A stretch of 64,000 nucleotides of DNA from JABCYV01 sp035512155 (GTDB lineage: Bacteria > Acidobacteriota > Terriglobia > Terriglobales > Acidobacteriaceae): NCBI GenBank assembly GCA_035512155.1, contig DATKEN010000168.1:1-64000 (forward strand), written 5' to 3'. Below are positions 15,410 through 24,588 of the stretch, piece after piece. The notes beneath the pieces are model-generated. The model saw nothing but the letters and a program-made list of their open reading frames with translations, was not told where the DNA came from and did not search any database. The position numbers and the translations under genes were made by a program. Positions within the stretch are counted from its first letter, which is position 1. Each line of letters starts with the position of its first letter.

Positions 15410-17512
15410 ATGAGCATCGCTCGAATGCCAGATTCGGTTCCACAACAAAGCGCGGCTCACCACTCGCATGTGGTTCAGTTCTACAGCGACGACAGCTTCC
15501 TCTTAGAGGAATTGAGACACGTCATCGGTACGGCCCTCACGGGCGGCAGCTCCGCGGTTATTCTGGCAACCAGGAGTCACAATTACAGCCTGACCGACAG
15601 GTTGAAGCGTGACGGGCTCGACCTGACCAAGATTGCCACAGAAGGTAGATATCAGGCTTTGGACGCGACCGAGGTTTTGTCACAGTTTATGGTGGACGGT
15701 CGTCCAGATCCTGCACGCTTTGCCGAGATTATCGGAGGCGTGATTGCGCGAGCAGCGGCCGCATCCCACGATGAAAACCGCCGGGTGGTGGCTTTCGGAG
15801 AAATGGTGGCGCTGCTGTGGGCGGAAGGACGAGCCGAAGCTGCTATAGAACTCGAAAAGCTCTGGAATGACCTGGCCAAGTCGTACTTGTTCTCCCTTCG
15901 GTGCGCGTACCCAATGCAGGGATTTTGTCGGGAGGAGCACGCCGAATCGCTGCTGAGAATTTGTGCGGAACATTCTGGTGTGGTTCCTGATGAAGGTTAT
16001 ACCGAGCTCACTTCCGAAGATGAGCGCCTTCGGAATGTTGTTCGTTTGCAACAACGGGCACAGACTCTTCAGTCGGAGATCGATTGGCGTCACCGCGAGG
16101 AACGATTCCGACTGTTCGTAGAAGGCGTACAGGACTATGCGATCTTTATGTTGGACCTCGAAGGCCACGTCAGCACCTGGAATACTGGGGCTCGACGAAT
16201 CAAGGGATACCTGGCGTCAGAGATTGTTGGGAGACACTTTTCGTGTTTTTACCCTGAAGAAGATGTCCGGGACGGCAAGCCCCAGAGGTTGCTGAGGCTT
16301 GCCGCCAAGGATGGCCACGCTGAAGATGAAGGGTGGCGAGTTCGCAAGGATGGTTCCAGGTTTTGGGCGAGTGTCACAGTTAGCGCAATTCACGATGAGG
16401 CGGGTAACCTGATCGGCTTCGGAAAAGTCACCCGTGATCTCACGGAACGCAAGCGTGCAGAAACCGCTCTGCGGCGAAGTGAAGCACGATTTCGTTTGCT
16501 GACCGAGGCTGTTCAGGACTACGCGATCTTTATGTTGGATCCCGAAGGGCACGTCAGCACCTGGAATACTGGTGCCGAACGACTCAAGGGTTACAAGGCA
16601 TCGGAAATTATTGGCCGGCACTTTTCGTGTTTTTACTGCCAGGACGACCTTCGGGCCAGCAAGCCTCGCCGCGAACTCGAAATTGCGGAAAAAGAAGGGC
16701 GATTCGAGGAAGAAGGCTGGCGCCTGCGCCGCGACGGATCGAAATTCTGGGCCAGTGTAACCATCACTGCGCTTCGAGATGATACTGGCAGGCTCGTTGG
16801 CTTCGGGAAAGTGACGCGGGACGTTACAGAGAGAATGAAAGCGGAAAAATCGCTAAGAGCGCTCTCCCTGCATCTGCTGAAGACTCAGGATGAAGAACGA
16901 AGGCGCATCGGCAGAGATCTTCATGACAGTCTGGGCCAATATGTAGCAGCGATGAAGATGAGCTTGGATACCCTGGCATCCAGCTTGGAACCAGGGGAAA
17001 GTGAAACCAGCCAAAGGCTTGCCCAATGTGTTCATCTGGCCGAGGAATGTGTTAAAGAAGTTCGTACCATATCTCATCTGCTCTATCCTCCGATGCTGGA
17101 AGAGCTGGGATTGAAGTCCGCGATATCCTGGTACCTCGATGGTTTCACGAAGCGTAGTGGCATCCAGGCAAGTTTCGACATCTCACCCGATTTTGGACGT
17201 TTGTCGCCCGATCTTGAACTGGCTTTGTTTCGCGTGCTTCAGGAGAGCTTAGCCAATGTGCACCGCCATTCGGGCAGCCCGACTGCTCATGTTCAATTGT
17301 CGATCCAGCGGGGAATGGCGGTTCTCGAAATCAGCGACCAGGGAAAAGGAATTCCCTCGGCAATCCTGGAAGAATCAGGTGAAGACTGGTTGGGAGCTAT
17401 CGGAGTGGGGCTCCGCGGCATGAAAGAGCGGATGCGACAACTGGGAGGCTCTCTCGAGATATCATCCGGCAGGGGTGGAACCAGAGTAACGGCGGCGATC
17501 CCACCCGGCTAA
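15410..17512 (+). CDS. MEDS-PAS-PAS hybrid sensor histidine kinase (HisKA_3 type)
   Basis: A 700-residue soluble kinase without membrane segments. Residues about 18-185 are a MEDS (DcmR-like) sensory domain (HVVQFYSDDSFLLEELRHVI). Two PAS domains follow at about 230-345 and 360-470 and are near copies of one another (VQDYAIFML, GHVSTWNTGA, GRHFSCFY, GFGKVTRD), pointing to a recent internal duplication. A HisKA_3 domain carries RRRIGRDLHDSLGQYV with the phospho-accepting His near 505, and the HATPase has ESLANVHRHSG, DQGKGI and GVGLRGMKER. GAGGG precedes the ATG by six bases. No response regulator is adjacent, so it is an orphan kinase; NarL-type partners would be expected. Confidence 0.92.
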   Translation: MSIARMPDSVPQQSAAHHSHVVQFYSDDSFLLEELRHVIGTALTGGSSAVILATRSHNYSLTDRLKRDGLDLTKIATEGRYQALDATEVLSQFMVDGRPDPARFAEIIGGVIARAAAASHDENRRVVAFGEMVALLWAEGRAEAAIELEKLWNDLAKSYLFSLRCAYPMQGFCREEHAESLLRICAEHSGVVPDEGYTELTSEDERLRNVVRLQQRAQTLQSEIDWRHREERFRLFVEGVQDYAIFMLDLEGHVSTWNTGARRIKGYLASEIVGRHFSCFYPEEDVRDGKPQRLLRLAAKDGHAEDEGWRVRKDGSRFWASVTVSAIHDEAGNLIGFGKVTRDLTERKRAETALRRSEARFRLLTEAVQDYAIFMLDPEGHVSTWNTGAERLKGYKASEIIGRHFSCFYCQDDLRASKPRRELEIAEKEGRFEEEGWRLRRDGSKFWASVTITALRDDTGRLVGFGKVTRDVTERMKAEKSLRALSLHLLKTQDEERRRIGRDLHDSLGQYVAAMKMSLDTLASSLEPGESETSQRLAQCVHLAEECVKEVRTISHLLYPPMLEELGLKSAISWYLDGFTKRSGIQASFDISPDFGRLSPDLELALFRVLQESLANVHRHSGSPTAHVQLSIQRGMAVLEISDQGKGIPSAILEESGEDWLGAIGVGLRGMKERMRQLGGSLEISSGRGGTRVTAAIPPG

Positions 17513-17603
17513 AAAGGCGTCCAGAAGGCTTTTCCTCGAATTGAGCGGGGAAAAGTCTCGACCAGAGTCGCTGCAGTTCCCGCATTCCAGAGATGAGTTC
17601 ACC

Positions 17604-19187
17604 CTAACTGAGACTTGCGACAATCAAACTATGCTTAGGATCTTTGTCGTGGACGGGAATGATCTCGTCCGGGGTTGTGTTGACCACGAGTTTTTGAATA
17701 GCAAAAGCTAATCCCATACAAAACCAAAACACAACCATCGCCTCGGCGTCCCCAAAGTTGTACTGGACCATTGCAATAAGCAAGAACGCGACTAGGCCGC
17801 CCAAAACCCCGGAGGTGACTCCCTCGGCAAACCAGTTTGCGTTCCGGAGCCTGGCCAGGAGTTGAAGCAGGAAAACCAGGTAGGCACCCATTAGCCACAC
17901 CCAAATGACCAGGGTAGGCAGTCCACATTCCACCGCGAGTTGGATCGGAGTGGAGTGAAAATGACTCTTGAGATCGAAACGGTGATACGCCTCAAGGTCC
18001 CATCGGCGCCAATCCCCGGCAACGCTGTCAAGGCCGACGCCGAAGAGCGGATGCGCACGAATGAGCTTAAGGCTGTCTTTCCACATCAGCAGCCGATATT
18101 CGGTACCGGGGTCGCTGGGGTCGAATAATGTCAATGCCCTCTGCTTCCCCACCCAGTGCATGCCAAGCGCAGCAACCAAGGTAAACCCCAGCATTATCAA
18201 TACGGCGTTCTTGCGGCCTGTACGCAAGAGTGCGATCAGCAGAGCCCCCACCAAGAGGCTTAGTAGGGAAATTCGCGTGAGGGTGAGAGCCACAGCCTCG
18301 GTGATAGCGAGAAACGCAAAGCCCATGAACATCCGAAATCGAGCGCTGCTCCTGCCGGCAGCGAGACACAACCCCCAGCAGAGCAAGCCCGTCAACACCA
18401 GAACCTCTGAATAAGGAAAATAGTGCTTCAGAAAACCTTCCGCACGAAGGGGGTGGGCCACAACCAGGCTTGCCCCTGGTTGTCGCAGCGCCTTCGCCAG
18501 AACCTTGTCCTGACCAACTGAGATGGTCAGGTGCTTTGAGGGGGATCCACGGCTTATGAGAAGCTGCAACCCGCCGTCTGACGGCAGTTGATCCAACATG
18601 TCGAGCAGTTGTTGTGGGGTACGTATTGGCTTCCCGTTCACCCGTTGAATAATGTCATCCTTCTGCAGGCCAAGTTGTGCCAGCGACGCAGATACAGTTC
18701 CGTCCTCGATCGGCTTAACGCCTATTCCGAACGTATACTGCCACTCCGTGTAGATGACGCTAATCAGGCACGCTCCGAGCAGCAAACCAACCAGGATCTT
18801 CAGCTGCCGCAAACTGAAGGTGGCTTGAGCCATAAGAACAGCAAGCATCAGGAGCGTCACTGTGCGCATCCGACCCCAACTTAGCAAAGGCTCGCTCGAA
18901 AGCGCTGTGGAAATGCCAGAGAATAACAGGAACAGCAAAAGCGGACGCACTAAGGGCTGCGCAAGAACCTTGAATTTGCGAGTGCAGATCAGAATCAGCC
19001 AAAATACTGTGGCTGCCCGGAAGGCGTTGACCGCGCCTTTAGTGGACAGAGGCGCGCACAGAGCAAGTCCCGCCAGCGAGACAAAAAGGGCGCCTTCGAT
19101 CCAGCCAGCCCAATCCGAGAACACGATTACTTTCGTCTTCTGCCCGCAGCCCACTTGCAAGGAGGTGGCATCGCTCCTTAGCATCAT
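17604..19187 (-). CDS. O-antigen ligase/Wzy-like membrane protein with inserted PDZ-like domain
   Basis: A 527-residue polytopic membrane protein with about eleven hydrophobic segments. The Wzy_C signature is at about 365-400 (TEYRLLMWKDSLKLIRAHPL followed by FGVGLDS) and a later HFHSTPIQLAVECGL matches the ligase His region. Between helices, residues about 155-224 are soluble and PDZ-like: VSASLAQLGLQKDDIIQRVN, GKPIRTPQQLLDMLD and QLLISRG follow the PDZ order. Such an insertion is not part of standard ligases. The protein should join or polymerise undecaprenyl-linked glycans at the outer face of the inner membrane. Divergent from the sugar-phosphate transferase gene over 126 bases. Confidence 0.82.
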   Translation of the reverse strand: MMLRSDATSLQVGCGQKTKVIVFSDWAGWIEGALFVSLAGLALCAPLSTKGAVNAFRAATVFWLILICTRKFKVLAQPLVRPLLLFLLFSGISTALSSEPLLSWGRMRTVTLLMLAVLMAQATFSLRQLKILVGLLLGACLISVIYTEWQYTFGIGVKPIEDGTVSASLAQLGLQKDDIIQRVNGKPIRTPQQLLDMLDQLPSDGGLQLLISRGSPSKHLTISVGQDKVLAKALRQPGASLVVAHPLRAEGFLKHYFPYSEVLVLTGLLCWGLCLAAGRSSARFRMFMGFAFLAITEAVALTLTRISLLSLLVGALLIALLRTGRKNAVLIMLGFTLVAALGMHWVGKQRALTLFDPSDPGTEYRLLMWKDSLKLIRAHPLFGVGLDSVAGDWRRWDLEAYHRFDLKSHFHSTPIQLAVECGLPTLVIWVWLMGAYLVFLLQLLARLRNANWFAEGVTSGVLGGLVAFLLIAMVQYNFGDAEAMVVFWFCMGLAFAIQKLVVNTTPDEIIPVHDKDPKHSLIVASLS

Positions 19188-19313
19188 TTGACTATACGCG
19201 CCCTTTCCCTAACGGTGTAGGCTGCAGCGCTTTGCTCATGCTGCTGCAATCTTATATGCGAAGCATCCGCGCTTGGAGTATGCTAAACCTTCAAAATTCA
19301 TGCAGGCTTAGAA

Positions 19314-20747
19314 ATGTTTGCTCGTCGTGCGCGGCTGATTGCATCTAGCTTTGTAGTTAACGACCTGATTGCCACTGCTGTGGCTTTCCTGCTCGCCTAT
19401 GGAATCCGGGTATGGGCAGGGAGCAAGGGGTGGCTGCACAACTCCGCAATCTATTCCTTCAACACTTATCTGCCGGTTTTGTTGGCCGCGCTGCCGGTGT
19501 TTCCATTTTGGGGATACGCTTTAGGAGCTTACCAGCAGGTTGAACTTCGACGTCCGCGCGACATAGCCAGCGATGTCGTCAAGATAAGCCTGTTTGGAGT
19601 CCTGTCGCTGTTTGCGGGCCTGTTCCTGCTGCAAGGCCAATACGTCAGCCGAAGTTTTCTATTGGCTTTTTCGGTTCTGGAGTTCTTGGTTCTTGCCACC
19701 AGTCGCTGGCTGCTGCTGGTTGGCGGAACCTGGTTCAGAGCGAGGCCCGAATACCATCGCCACTTTGTGATTGTAGGAACGACGGCCGGAGCCATCAAGT
19801 TGGCCTCTCTCTTGGAAGAGGGAGAAAGTTTCGGACTGCGCCTGGTCGCGTTCGTTCATCCCGGAGATGAGAGGCCGACTCCGCCGCTGGGTTTGCGGCG
19901 AGACTATGCGACCCTCCCGGTGGAACAAGTTTCCGAGTTGCTGCACAACCATGTGGTTGACGAGGTTCTGTTTGCGGTGGGGATGGACGATCTCATTAAG
20001 CTTGAACCTCTAATGCAGCAGTGCGAGCAGGAGGGTGTGCACATGCGGGTTCAGCTCGACTTCCTGCCCAAAGGTTTCTCGCACGTTTTCGTCGAACATT
20101 TGGCTCAGATTCCGCTGCTCACTTTCGCCAGCACTCCGCAAAATGATTTCGCGCTGTTGTTCAAAAGAGCGCTGGACGTAACTCTCTCGGCTTTAGCTCT
20201 CGTCGTACTGTCTCCCGTGTTTCTCGTTCTTGCACTCTTGATAAAACTCACCTCAAAAGGTCCGGTCTTTTATCGCCAGACCCGCTGCGGCTTGGGAGGA
20301 CGTCGATTTACGCTGCTGAAGTTTCGTTCCATGGTTGCAAACGCAGACCAGCTTCTCCTTCATCTGGAGGAGCTGAACGAGGTCGATGGTCCAGTCTTCA
20401 AAATGCGCAATGACCCGCGGTGCACGATTGTAGGACGATGGATGCGAATGTTGAGCCTGGATGAGCTCCCGCAGCTCTGGAATGTTTTGCGCGGAGACAT
20501 GTCCTTGGTGGGACCGCGCCCGCCTCTGCCTGCGGAAGTGGAACACTACGAGCCGTGGCAGCGTCGCCGTCTGCGGATGAGACCGGGGTTGACCTGCCTC
20601 TGGGCCCTCGAGGGACGCAGTCGCTTGCAGTTCGATCGCTGGGTGAAACTCGACCTCCTTTATATCGACAACTGGTCGGTGTGGTTGGATTTCAAGATTC
20701 TGCTAAAGACAATTCCTACTGTGCTTTCCAGCCGAGGAGCGCATTGA
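19314..20747 (+). CDS. Undecaprenyl-phosphate sugar-1-phosphate transferase (WcaJ/WbaP family)
   Basis: A 477-residue exopolysaccharide glycosyl-phosphotransferase. Residues 1-150 hold four or five membrane helices, followed by a CoA-binding-like Rossmann part (HFVIVGTTAGAIKLASLLEE). The C-terminal catalytic domain starts with KRALDVTLSALALVVLSPVF and contains KGPVFYRQTRCG, LLKFRSMV, DELPQLWNVLRGDMSLVGPR and the terminal GLTCLWALEGRS, the conserved polyprenol-phosphate sugar transferase motifs. It starts surface-glycan synthesis on undecaprenyl phosphate. Divergently transcribed from the O-antigen ligase-like gene, its likely pathway partner. Confidence 0.92.
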   Translation: MFARRARLIASSFVVNDLIATAVAFLLAYGIRVWAGSKGWLHNSAIYSFNTYLPVLLAALPVFPFWGYALGAYQQVELRRPRDIASDVVKISLFGVLSLFAGLFLLQGQYVSRSFLLAFSVLEFLVLATSRWLLLVGGTWFRARPEYHRHFVIVGTTAGAIKLASLLEEGESFGLRLVAFVHPGDERPTPPLGLRRDYATLPVEQVSELLHNHVVDEVLFAVGMDDLIKLEPLMQQCEQEGVHMRVQLDFLPKGFSHVFVEHLAQIPLLTFASTPQNDFALLFKRALDVTLSALALVVLSPVFLVLALLIKLTSKGPVFYRQTRCGLGGRRFTLLKFRSMVANADQLLLHLEELNEVDGPVFKMRNDPRCTIVGRWMRMLSLDELPQLWNVLRGDMSLVGPRPPLPAEVEHYEPWQRRRLRMRPGLTCLWALEGRSRLQFDRWVKLDLLYIDNWSVWLDFKILLKTIPTVLSSRGAH

Positions 20748-20982
20748 GGCAATAGCGCTCGGCGTATTGCTGGCTTCGTTCCCGCTGCCGACAAGCGCGC
20801 CGGGTCCTCATCTAGCATCCGCAAAGAGCGCGCTTGTAAATTTAGAACGGCAAGAATTATGGGGTGGGCCAAATTGATCGCGTGTTACGCGCTGTCATGC
20901 TGCGCGAGACTATGCATACCTGCACTAACAATTGGTTTCCGGGAATAGGGATTCCTCGCTCTGCGCGGAATGACAACGGGAT

Positions 20983-22035
20983 TCACCGCGTTCCGTTAGG
21001 ATAAACCAGAATCTTGCTGGCCTCGCCGGTCTTCAAGCGTTCCATGCCCTTGGAGAAATCCTTCATCGCGATGCGATCAGTGATCACCGGATGCAGATCG
21101 AGTTTGCCGGTTTTCAGAAGCGCGGTCATCTGATACCAGGTCTGGTACATGCGGCGGCCGCTGATGCCCTGGATGGTGATGCCCTTGAAAATGATATCCT
21201 CGGAAAAGTTCAGCGAGATGGGTTTGGACGTCAGACCGAGAAGAGAAATCCGGCCGCCGCGGCGTACGATGTCGAAGGCGGTTCGGATGGCTGTGGGGTG
21301 GCCTGCCATTTCGAGCACGACGTCGACACCTAGTCCGTCGGTGCGCTCCATCACCGCCGCTCGCGCATCTTCTTTCGAGGGGTCGAGGACGACATCTGCT
21401 TTCATTTCCTGAGCGAGCCTGCGACGATGCTGATTCACCTCGATAGCAAAGATCGTGGTCGCCCCCACCGCCCGCGCCACCGCAATGGAGAAAAGTCCGA
21501 TCGGCCCACAGCCTGTAATCGCCACCGTCTTGGCTGCAATCTCTCCAGCCAACACCGTGTGAACCGCATTTCCCAGCGGATCGAGAATCGAGGCATATTC
21601 TTGCGGAATGGCCGGATCGAGTTTCCAGATATTGGATTCGGGGATGACGACGTATTCGGCGAAGGCCCCATCGGAATCCACGCCAATAATCTTCACGTTC
21701 TGGCAGATGTGCGCTTCGCCCGTGCGGCACAGTAGGCACTTGCCGCAAGCCACGTGCATCTCAGCAGAAACGAAGTCGCCTTCCTTCACGCTGGTGACTT
21801 CATCGCCAAAGGCCACCACTTCGCCGCAGAATTCGTGCCCAGGTATGAGCGGGGGATGAATGCGATGCTGCGCCCAGCGGTCCCATTCGTAGATGTGCAG
21901 GTCGGTACCGCAAACGGACGCGACCTTAACCTTGACCAGGACGTCGTTCCGGCCAAATCCCGGTACTTTGACTTCGCGAATTTCTGCTCCCGGTGCGGCT
22001 TCAGGCTTTACGACCGCGAGCATGGTTTGAGGCAT
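20983..22035 (-). CDS. tdh: L-threonine 3-dehydrogenase
   Basis: A 350-residue zinc-dependent medium-chain dehydrogenase. The catalytic zinc site is C42 with H67-E68 (VCGTDLHIYEWDRWA, then PGHEFCG), and the structural zinc uses C97, C100, C103 and C111. The NAD-binding GCGPIGLFSIAVARAVG and the threonine-dehydrogenase hallmark LDPLGNAVHTVL are present, distinguishing it from other zinc dehydrogenases. It oxidises threonine to 2-amino-3-ketobutyrate. No kbl (2-amino-3-ketobutyrate ligase) gene lies beside it; monocistronic. Confidence 0.9.
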   Translation of the reverse strand: MPQTMLAVVKPEAAPGAEIREVKVPGFGRNDVLVKVKVASVCGTDLHIYEWDRWAQHRIHPPLIPGHEFCGEVVAFGDEVTSVKEGDFVSAEMHVACGKCLLCRTGEAHICQNVKIIGVDSDGAFAEYVVIPESNIWKLDPAIPQEYASILDPLGNAVHTVLAGEIAAKTVAITGCGPIGLFSIAVARAVGATTIFAIEVNQHRRRLAQEMKADVVLDPSKEDARAAVMERTDGLGVDVVLEMAGHPTAIRTAFDIVRRGGRISLLGLTSKPISLNFSEDIIFKGITIQGISGRRMYQTWYQMTALLKTGKLDLHPVITDRIAMKDFSKGMERLKTGEASKILVYPNGTR

Positions 22036-22102
22036 GACTGCTACCTAGTGACTTTCAAAATCACCAGCCAAACTTTTGATTTTAGCACCGGACACGGTCA
22101 GC

Positions 22103-22423
22103 CTACACGGGTCCCACCGGAGCTCCGAGCTGAGTAGGGCCCTGTAACTCAACGTCGATTCCACCTGTCCACCGTGCGATTAGGTTGTACAACCAAGCCG
22201 TCAAGGCGCCGACTACAAACCCCATGCAGCCGTAGATGAGAGGTGCAAGAACAGCCAACGCAAGCAGAGCGGCACCCCCTATCGCGCCATTAGGGTGTGG
22301 CCAAAACATGCTGAAGATCCCTCCAATTAGGGCAAAGGGTAGGAAGAGCAAGCCCATGCAGCCGTAAAGCGCGCCGAATATCTTGGCGCATGAAAGAATT
22401 CCCACCGATTTAATGCGGTGCAT
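22103..22423 (-). CDS. Small membrane protein translationally coupled to a hydantoinase B-like gene
   Basis: A 106-residue protein with two or three hydrophobic segments (CAKIFGALYGCMGLLFLPFA, GGAALLALAVLAPLIYGCMG). The pattern GALYGCMGL and YGCMGFVVGALTAWLYN resembles short membrane proteins of unknown function in acidobacteria. The ATG shares a base with the TGA of the upstream gene (TGATG), with GAGGGGGA ahead, so translation is coupled. An upstream ATG at 22465 is possible but lies inside the preceding gene. Confidence 0.6.
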   Translation of the reverse strand: MHRIKSVGILSCAKIFGALYGCMGLLFLPFALIGGIFSMFWPHPNGAIGGAALLALAVLAPLIYGCMGFVVGALTAWLYNLIARWTGGIDVELQGPTQLGAPVGPV

Positions 22424-24114
22424 CACGTCCCCCTCTTCTTTATATTGGAGTTCGAGTTTCCCCACCCGCCCCCACCCGGCGTCTCAATTCTTATTCGTTC
22501 TCCCTTGCGCAGCCGGCGATTGAATTTGCCCGGCAGCTTCTCGACCGAATCGTCCAGCCGGATAATCTCTGCCGTCCCTGGCGCGCCGTCTCGTCCTCCG
22601 CTTAATCCGTAGGGACCGCGCGTGCGCCGGTCCGCAAGCAGCGTGACCTCGGCGTCGGTCAACACCTCGATTTCTCGTACGATGCCGTCGCCGCCGGGAT
22701 ACTTGCCGGCGCCGCCACTTCCTGCTCGCAATGAGTACTGGTGCACGCGCAGCGGATACGCATACTCCAAGGCCTCCGCTGGAGTGTTCAGGGAATTTGT
22801 CATGTGGGTATGGACGCCGGAAATACCCGGCTTCGTGGGACGTGCTCCCATGCCGCCTGCGATGGTTTCGTAGTAAGCGAACGGTTCGCCACTCCGCGGA
22901 TCGATGCCGCCGATGGTCAGATTGTTCATTGTTCCCGCCGCCGCAGCGGGAATCTGATCCGGGATAGCTTGGGCGAGGGCTCGCAAGAGCACATCCACAA
23001 TGCGCTGCGATGTTTCTACGTTCCCACCCGCCACGGCCGCCGGGGGACGCGCATTGACGATTGTTCCCTCCGGCGCAATCACTCGAATCGGGCGCATGAG
23101 TCCTGCGGTCGCCGGCACATCTTCCGTGAGCAGACACCGGAACACATAGAAGCAGGCTGAGTACGTGATCGCCTCAACCGCATTGATGCTGCCCTCCACC
23201 TGCGGATCGCTGCCGCTAAAATCCACTGTCGCGATTGGTTGTGTGGGGATGGATCCTCGACCCGTCTTGGGCTTTCCCGCAAACCTGACCGTCGCCGCAA
23301 TCTTTATCGGCTTTTGGTCAATTCCGTCGCTGTCCAGAAAGTCTTCGGCTTGGTAGGTCCCTTGCGGTACCTGTTGCAAGAACGCTCCCATCAACTCTTC
23401 GGAATACTGCAGCAAATCAACGGCGGCGCCTTTGACTCGGTCCAGTCCATAGCGCTGGCAAATTTCCCGCAGCCGTTCTGCCCCGGTGTGGCAAGCCGCG
23501 ATCTGTGCTCCGAGATCGCCCTCCCGTTCATCGGGGGTGCGTACGTTATTCAGCAGCAGGGCAAGAAGGTCGCGTTGCATTTTCCCCGCACGCACGATTC
23601 TTACGGGCGGAATACGAATTCCTTCCTGATAGATCTCACGGCATAAACCCATCGAGCCGGGATAGGCTCCTCCCACATCAGCGTGATGCGCGCGAGAACC
23701 TACGTAGAAATCGGGTTTTGTGCGGTTGTGCGCACTCGAACTCTTATGGGTACGGTCGGTTCGACTGCGTATCCGAACATAAACTGGTGCTACCAAGGTG
23801 ATGTCGGGCAGATGGGTTCCGCCACGGAATGGGTCGTTGAGCATGACCACGTCACCCGGCAGGAGTTCGCAACCGTCCTCCTTGCAATGGTTAATGGCGG
23901 CAAGCACCGACCTAGGCATGGATCCCAGATGCACCGGCATATGGTCGCCCATCGCGATGACTTCCCCATCGGAATCAAAGACCGCGCACGAATAGTCGCG
24001 CCGCTCTTTGATGTTCGGCGAAAACGCGGTGCGGCGCAGGGCCGCGCCCATCTCTTCCGCAATCGAGTAGTAGATGTTCTTGAAAATCTCCAGCTCGATA
24101 GGATCGCGTGACAT
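22423..24114 (-). CDS. Hydantoinase B/oxoprolinase family protein with in-frame insertion
   Basis: About 563 residues starting at MSRDPIELEIFKNIYYSIAEE, the standard N-terminus of HyuB/ OplahB-type subunits. Recognisable motifs are PHLxxDR-equivalent HLPDITLV, YVGSRAHHADVGGAYPGSM, NARPPAAVAGGNVETSQRI and GGGGWG at the C-terminus. An extra stretch of about 20 residues (RIRSRTDRTHKSSSAHNRTK) interrupts the strand before FYVGSRAHH, and its DNA contains a hairpin. The family hydrolyses cyclic imides such as hydantoins or 5-oxoproline with an A subunit, but no hyuA gene adjoins, so the true partner is unclear. Confidence 0.87.
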   Translation of the reverse strand: MSRDPIELEIFKNIYYSIAEEMGAALRRTAFSPNIKERRDYSCAVFDSDGEVIAMGDHMPVHLGSMPRSVLAAINHCKEDGCELLPGDVVMLNDPFRGGTHLPDITLVAPVYVRIRSRTDRTHKSSSAHNRTKPDFYVGSRAHHADVGGAYPGSMGLCREIYQEGIRIPPVRIVRAGKMQRDLLALLLNNVRTPDEREGDLGAQIAACHTGAERLREICQRYGLDRVKGAAVDLLQYSEELMGAFLQQVPQGTYQAEDFLDSDGIDQKPIKIAATVRFAGKPKTGRGSIPTQPIATVDFSGSDPQVEGSINAVEAITYSACFYVFRCLLTEDVPATAGLMRPIRVIAPEGTIVNARPPAAVAGGNVETSQRIVDVLLRALAQAIPDQIPAAAAGTMNNLTIGGIDPRSGEPFAYYETIAGGMGARPTKPGISGVHTHMTNSLNTPAEALEYAYPLRVHQYSLRAGSGGAGKYPGGDGIVREIEVLTDAEVTLLADRRTRGPYGLSGGRDGAPGTAEIIRLDDSVEKLPGKFNRRLRKGERIRIETPGGGGWGNSNSNIKKRGT

Positions 24115-24340
24115 GAGGATAGGTGGAAGACTTCGGACTGGTTGAAGTGTACGACACCACTTCGGTTCACGGTTGCCACAAAGCCAACCTGTCCGCTCAG
24201 AATTTGATTGACAACCCAAGTAATACTCCGCAATATCTGGTATTAGAAGTCAGGCCCATGCTACGACTTGGGCAGCAACACTTTGAAACTGGGCCCTAAG
24301 TTAGACCTTGCAAGGGAAAATCGTTCACGGAGGAAACTTC

Positions 24341-24382
24341 ATGCCAGCAAAGAAAAAGGCAAAGAAGAAAAAGAAACACTAA
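24341..24382 (+). CDS. 13-residue lysine-rich micro-ORF
   Basis: The product is M-P-A-K-K-K-A-K-K-K-K-K-H. A perfect GGAGG sits eight bases upstream of the ATG, and a rho-independent terminator begins about 60 bases after the stop, which together make a complete mini transcription-translation unit. It could be a small basic nucleic-acid-binding peptide or a leader. With only 13 codons no coding statistics apply, so this rests on the ribosome site and terminator. Confidence 0.4.
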   Translation: MPAKKKAKKKKKH

Positions 24383-24441
24383 CCGTCAGCGAGACGTTAC
24401 CTCGCATCGGCCAGAAAGTTCCTACCGGCCTCTCGAGAGAA

Positions 24442-24462
24442 GCACCTCTTGAGGGGCTTTTT
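24442..24462 (+). terminator. Rho-independent terminator
   Basis: A short hairpin (GCACCTC, TT loop, GAGGGGC, one mismatch) followed by TTTTT. It ends the unit holding the 13-residue lysine-rich ORF and insulates the MerR-type gene downstream. Confidence 0.6.
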
Positions 24463-24588
24463 CGTTGGCGTCGCGACCGGGCAGATACAACGCTTGTTCT
24501 GGAGGCCGAGTCGTGCTAGAAACGCCGGAGGAGAGTAAAATCTCCAGTGCCGGATTATCTCTGGAAAGCTTTGACACTGGAAACCTTG

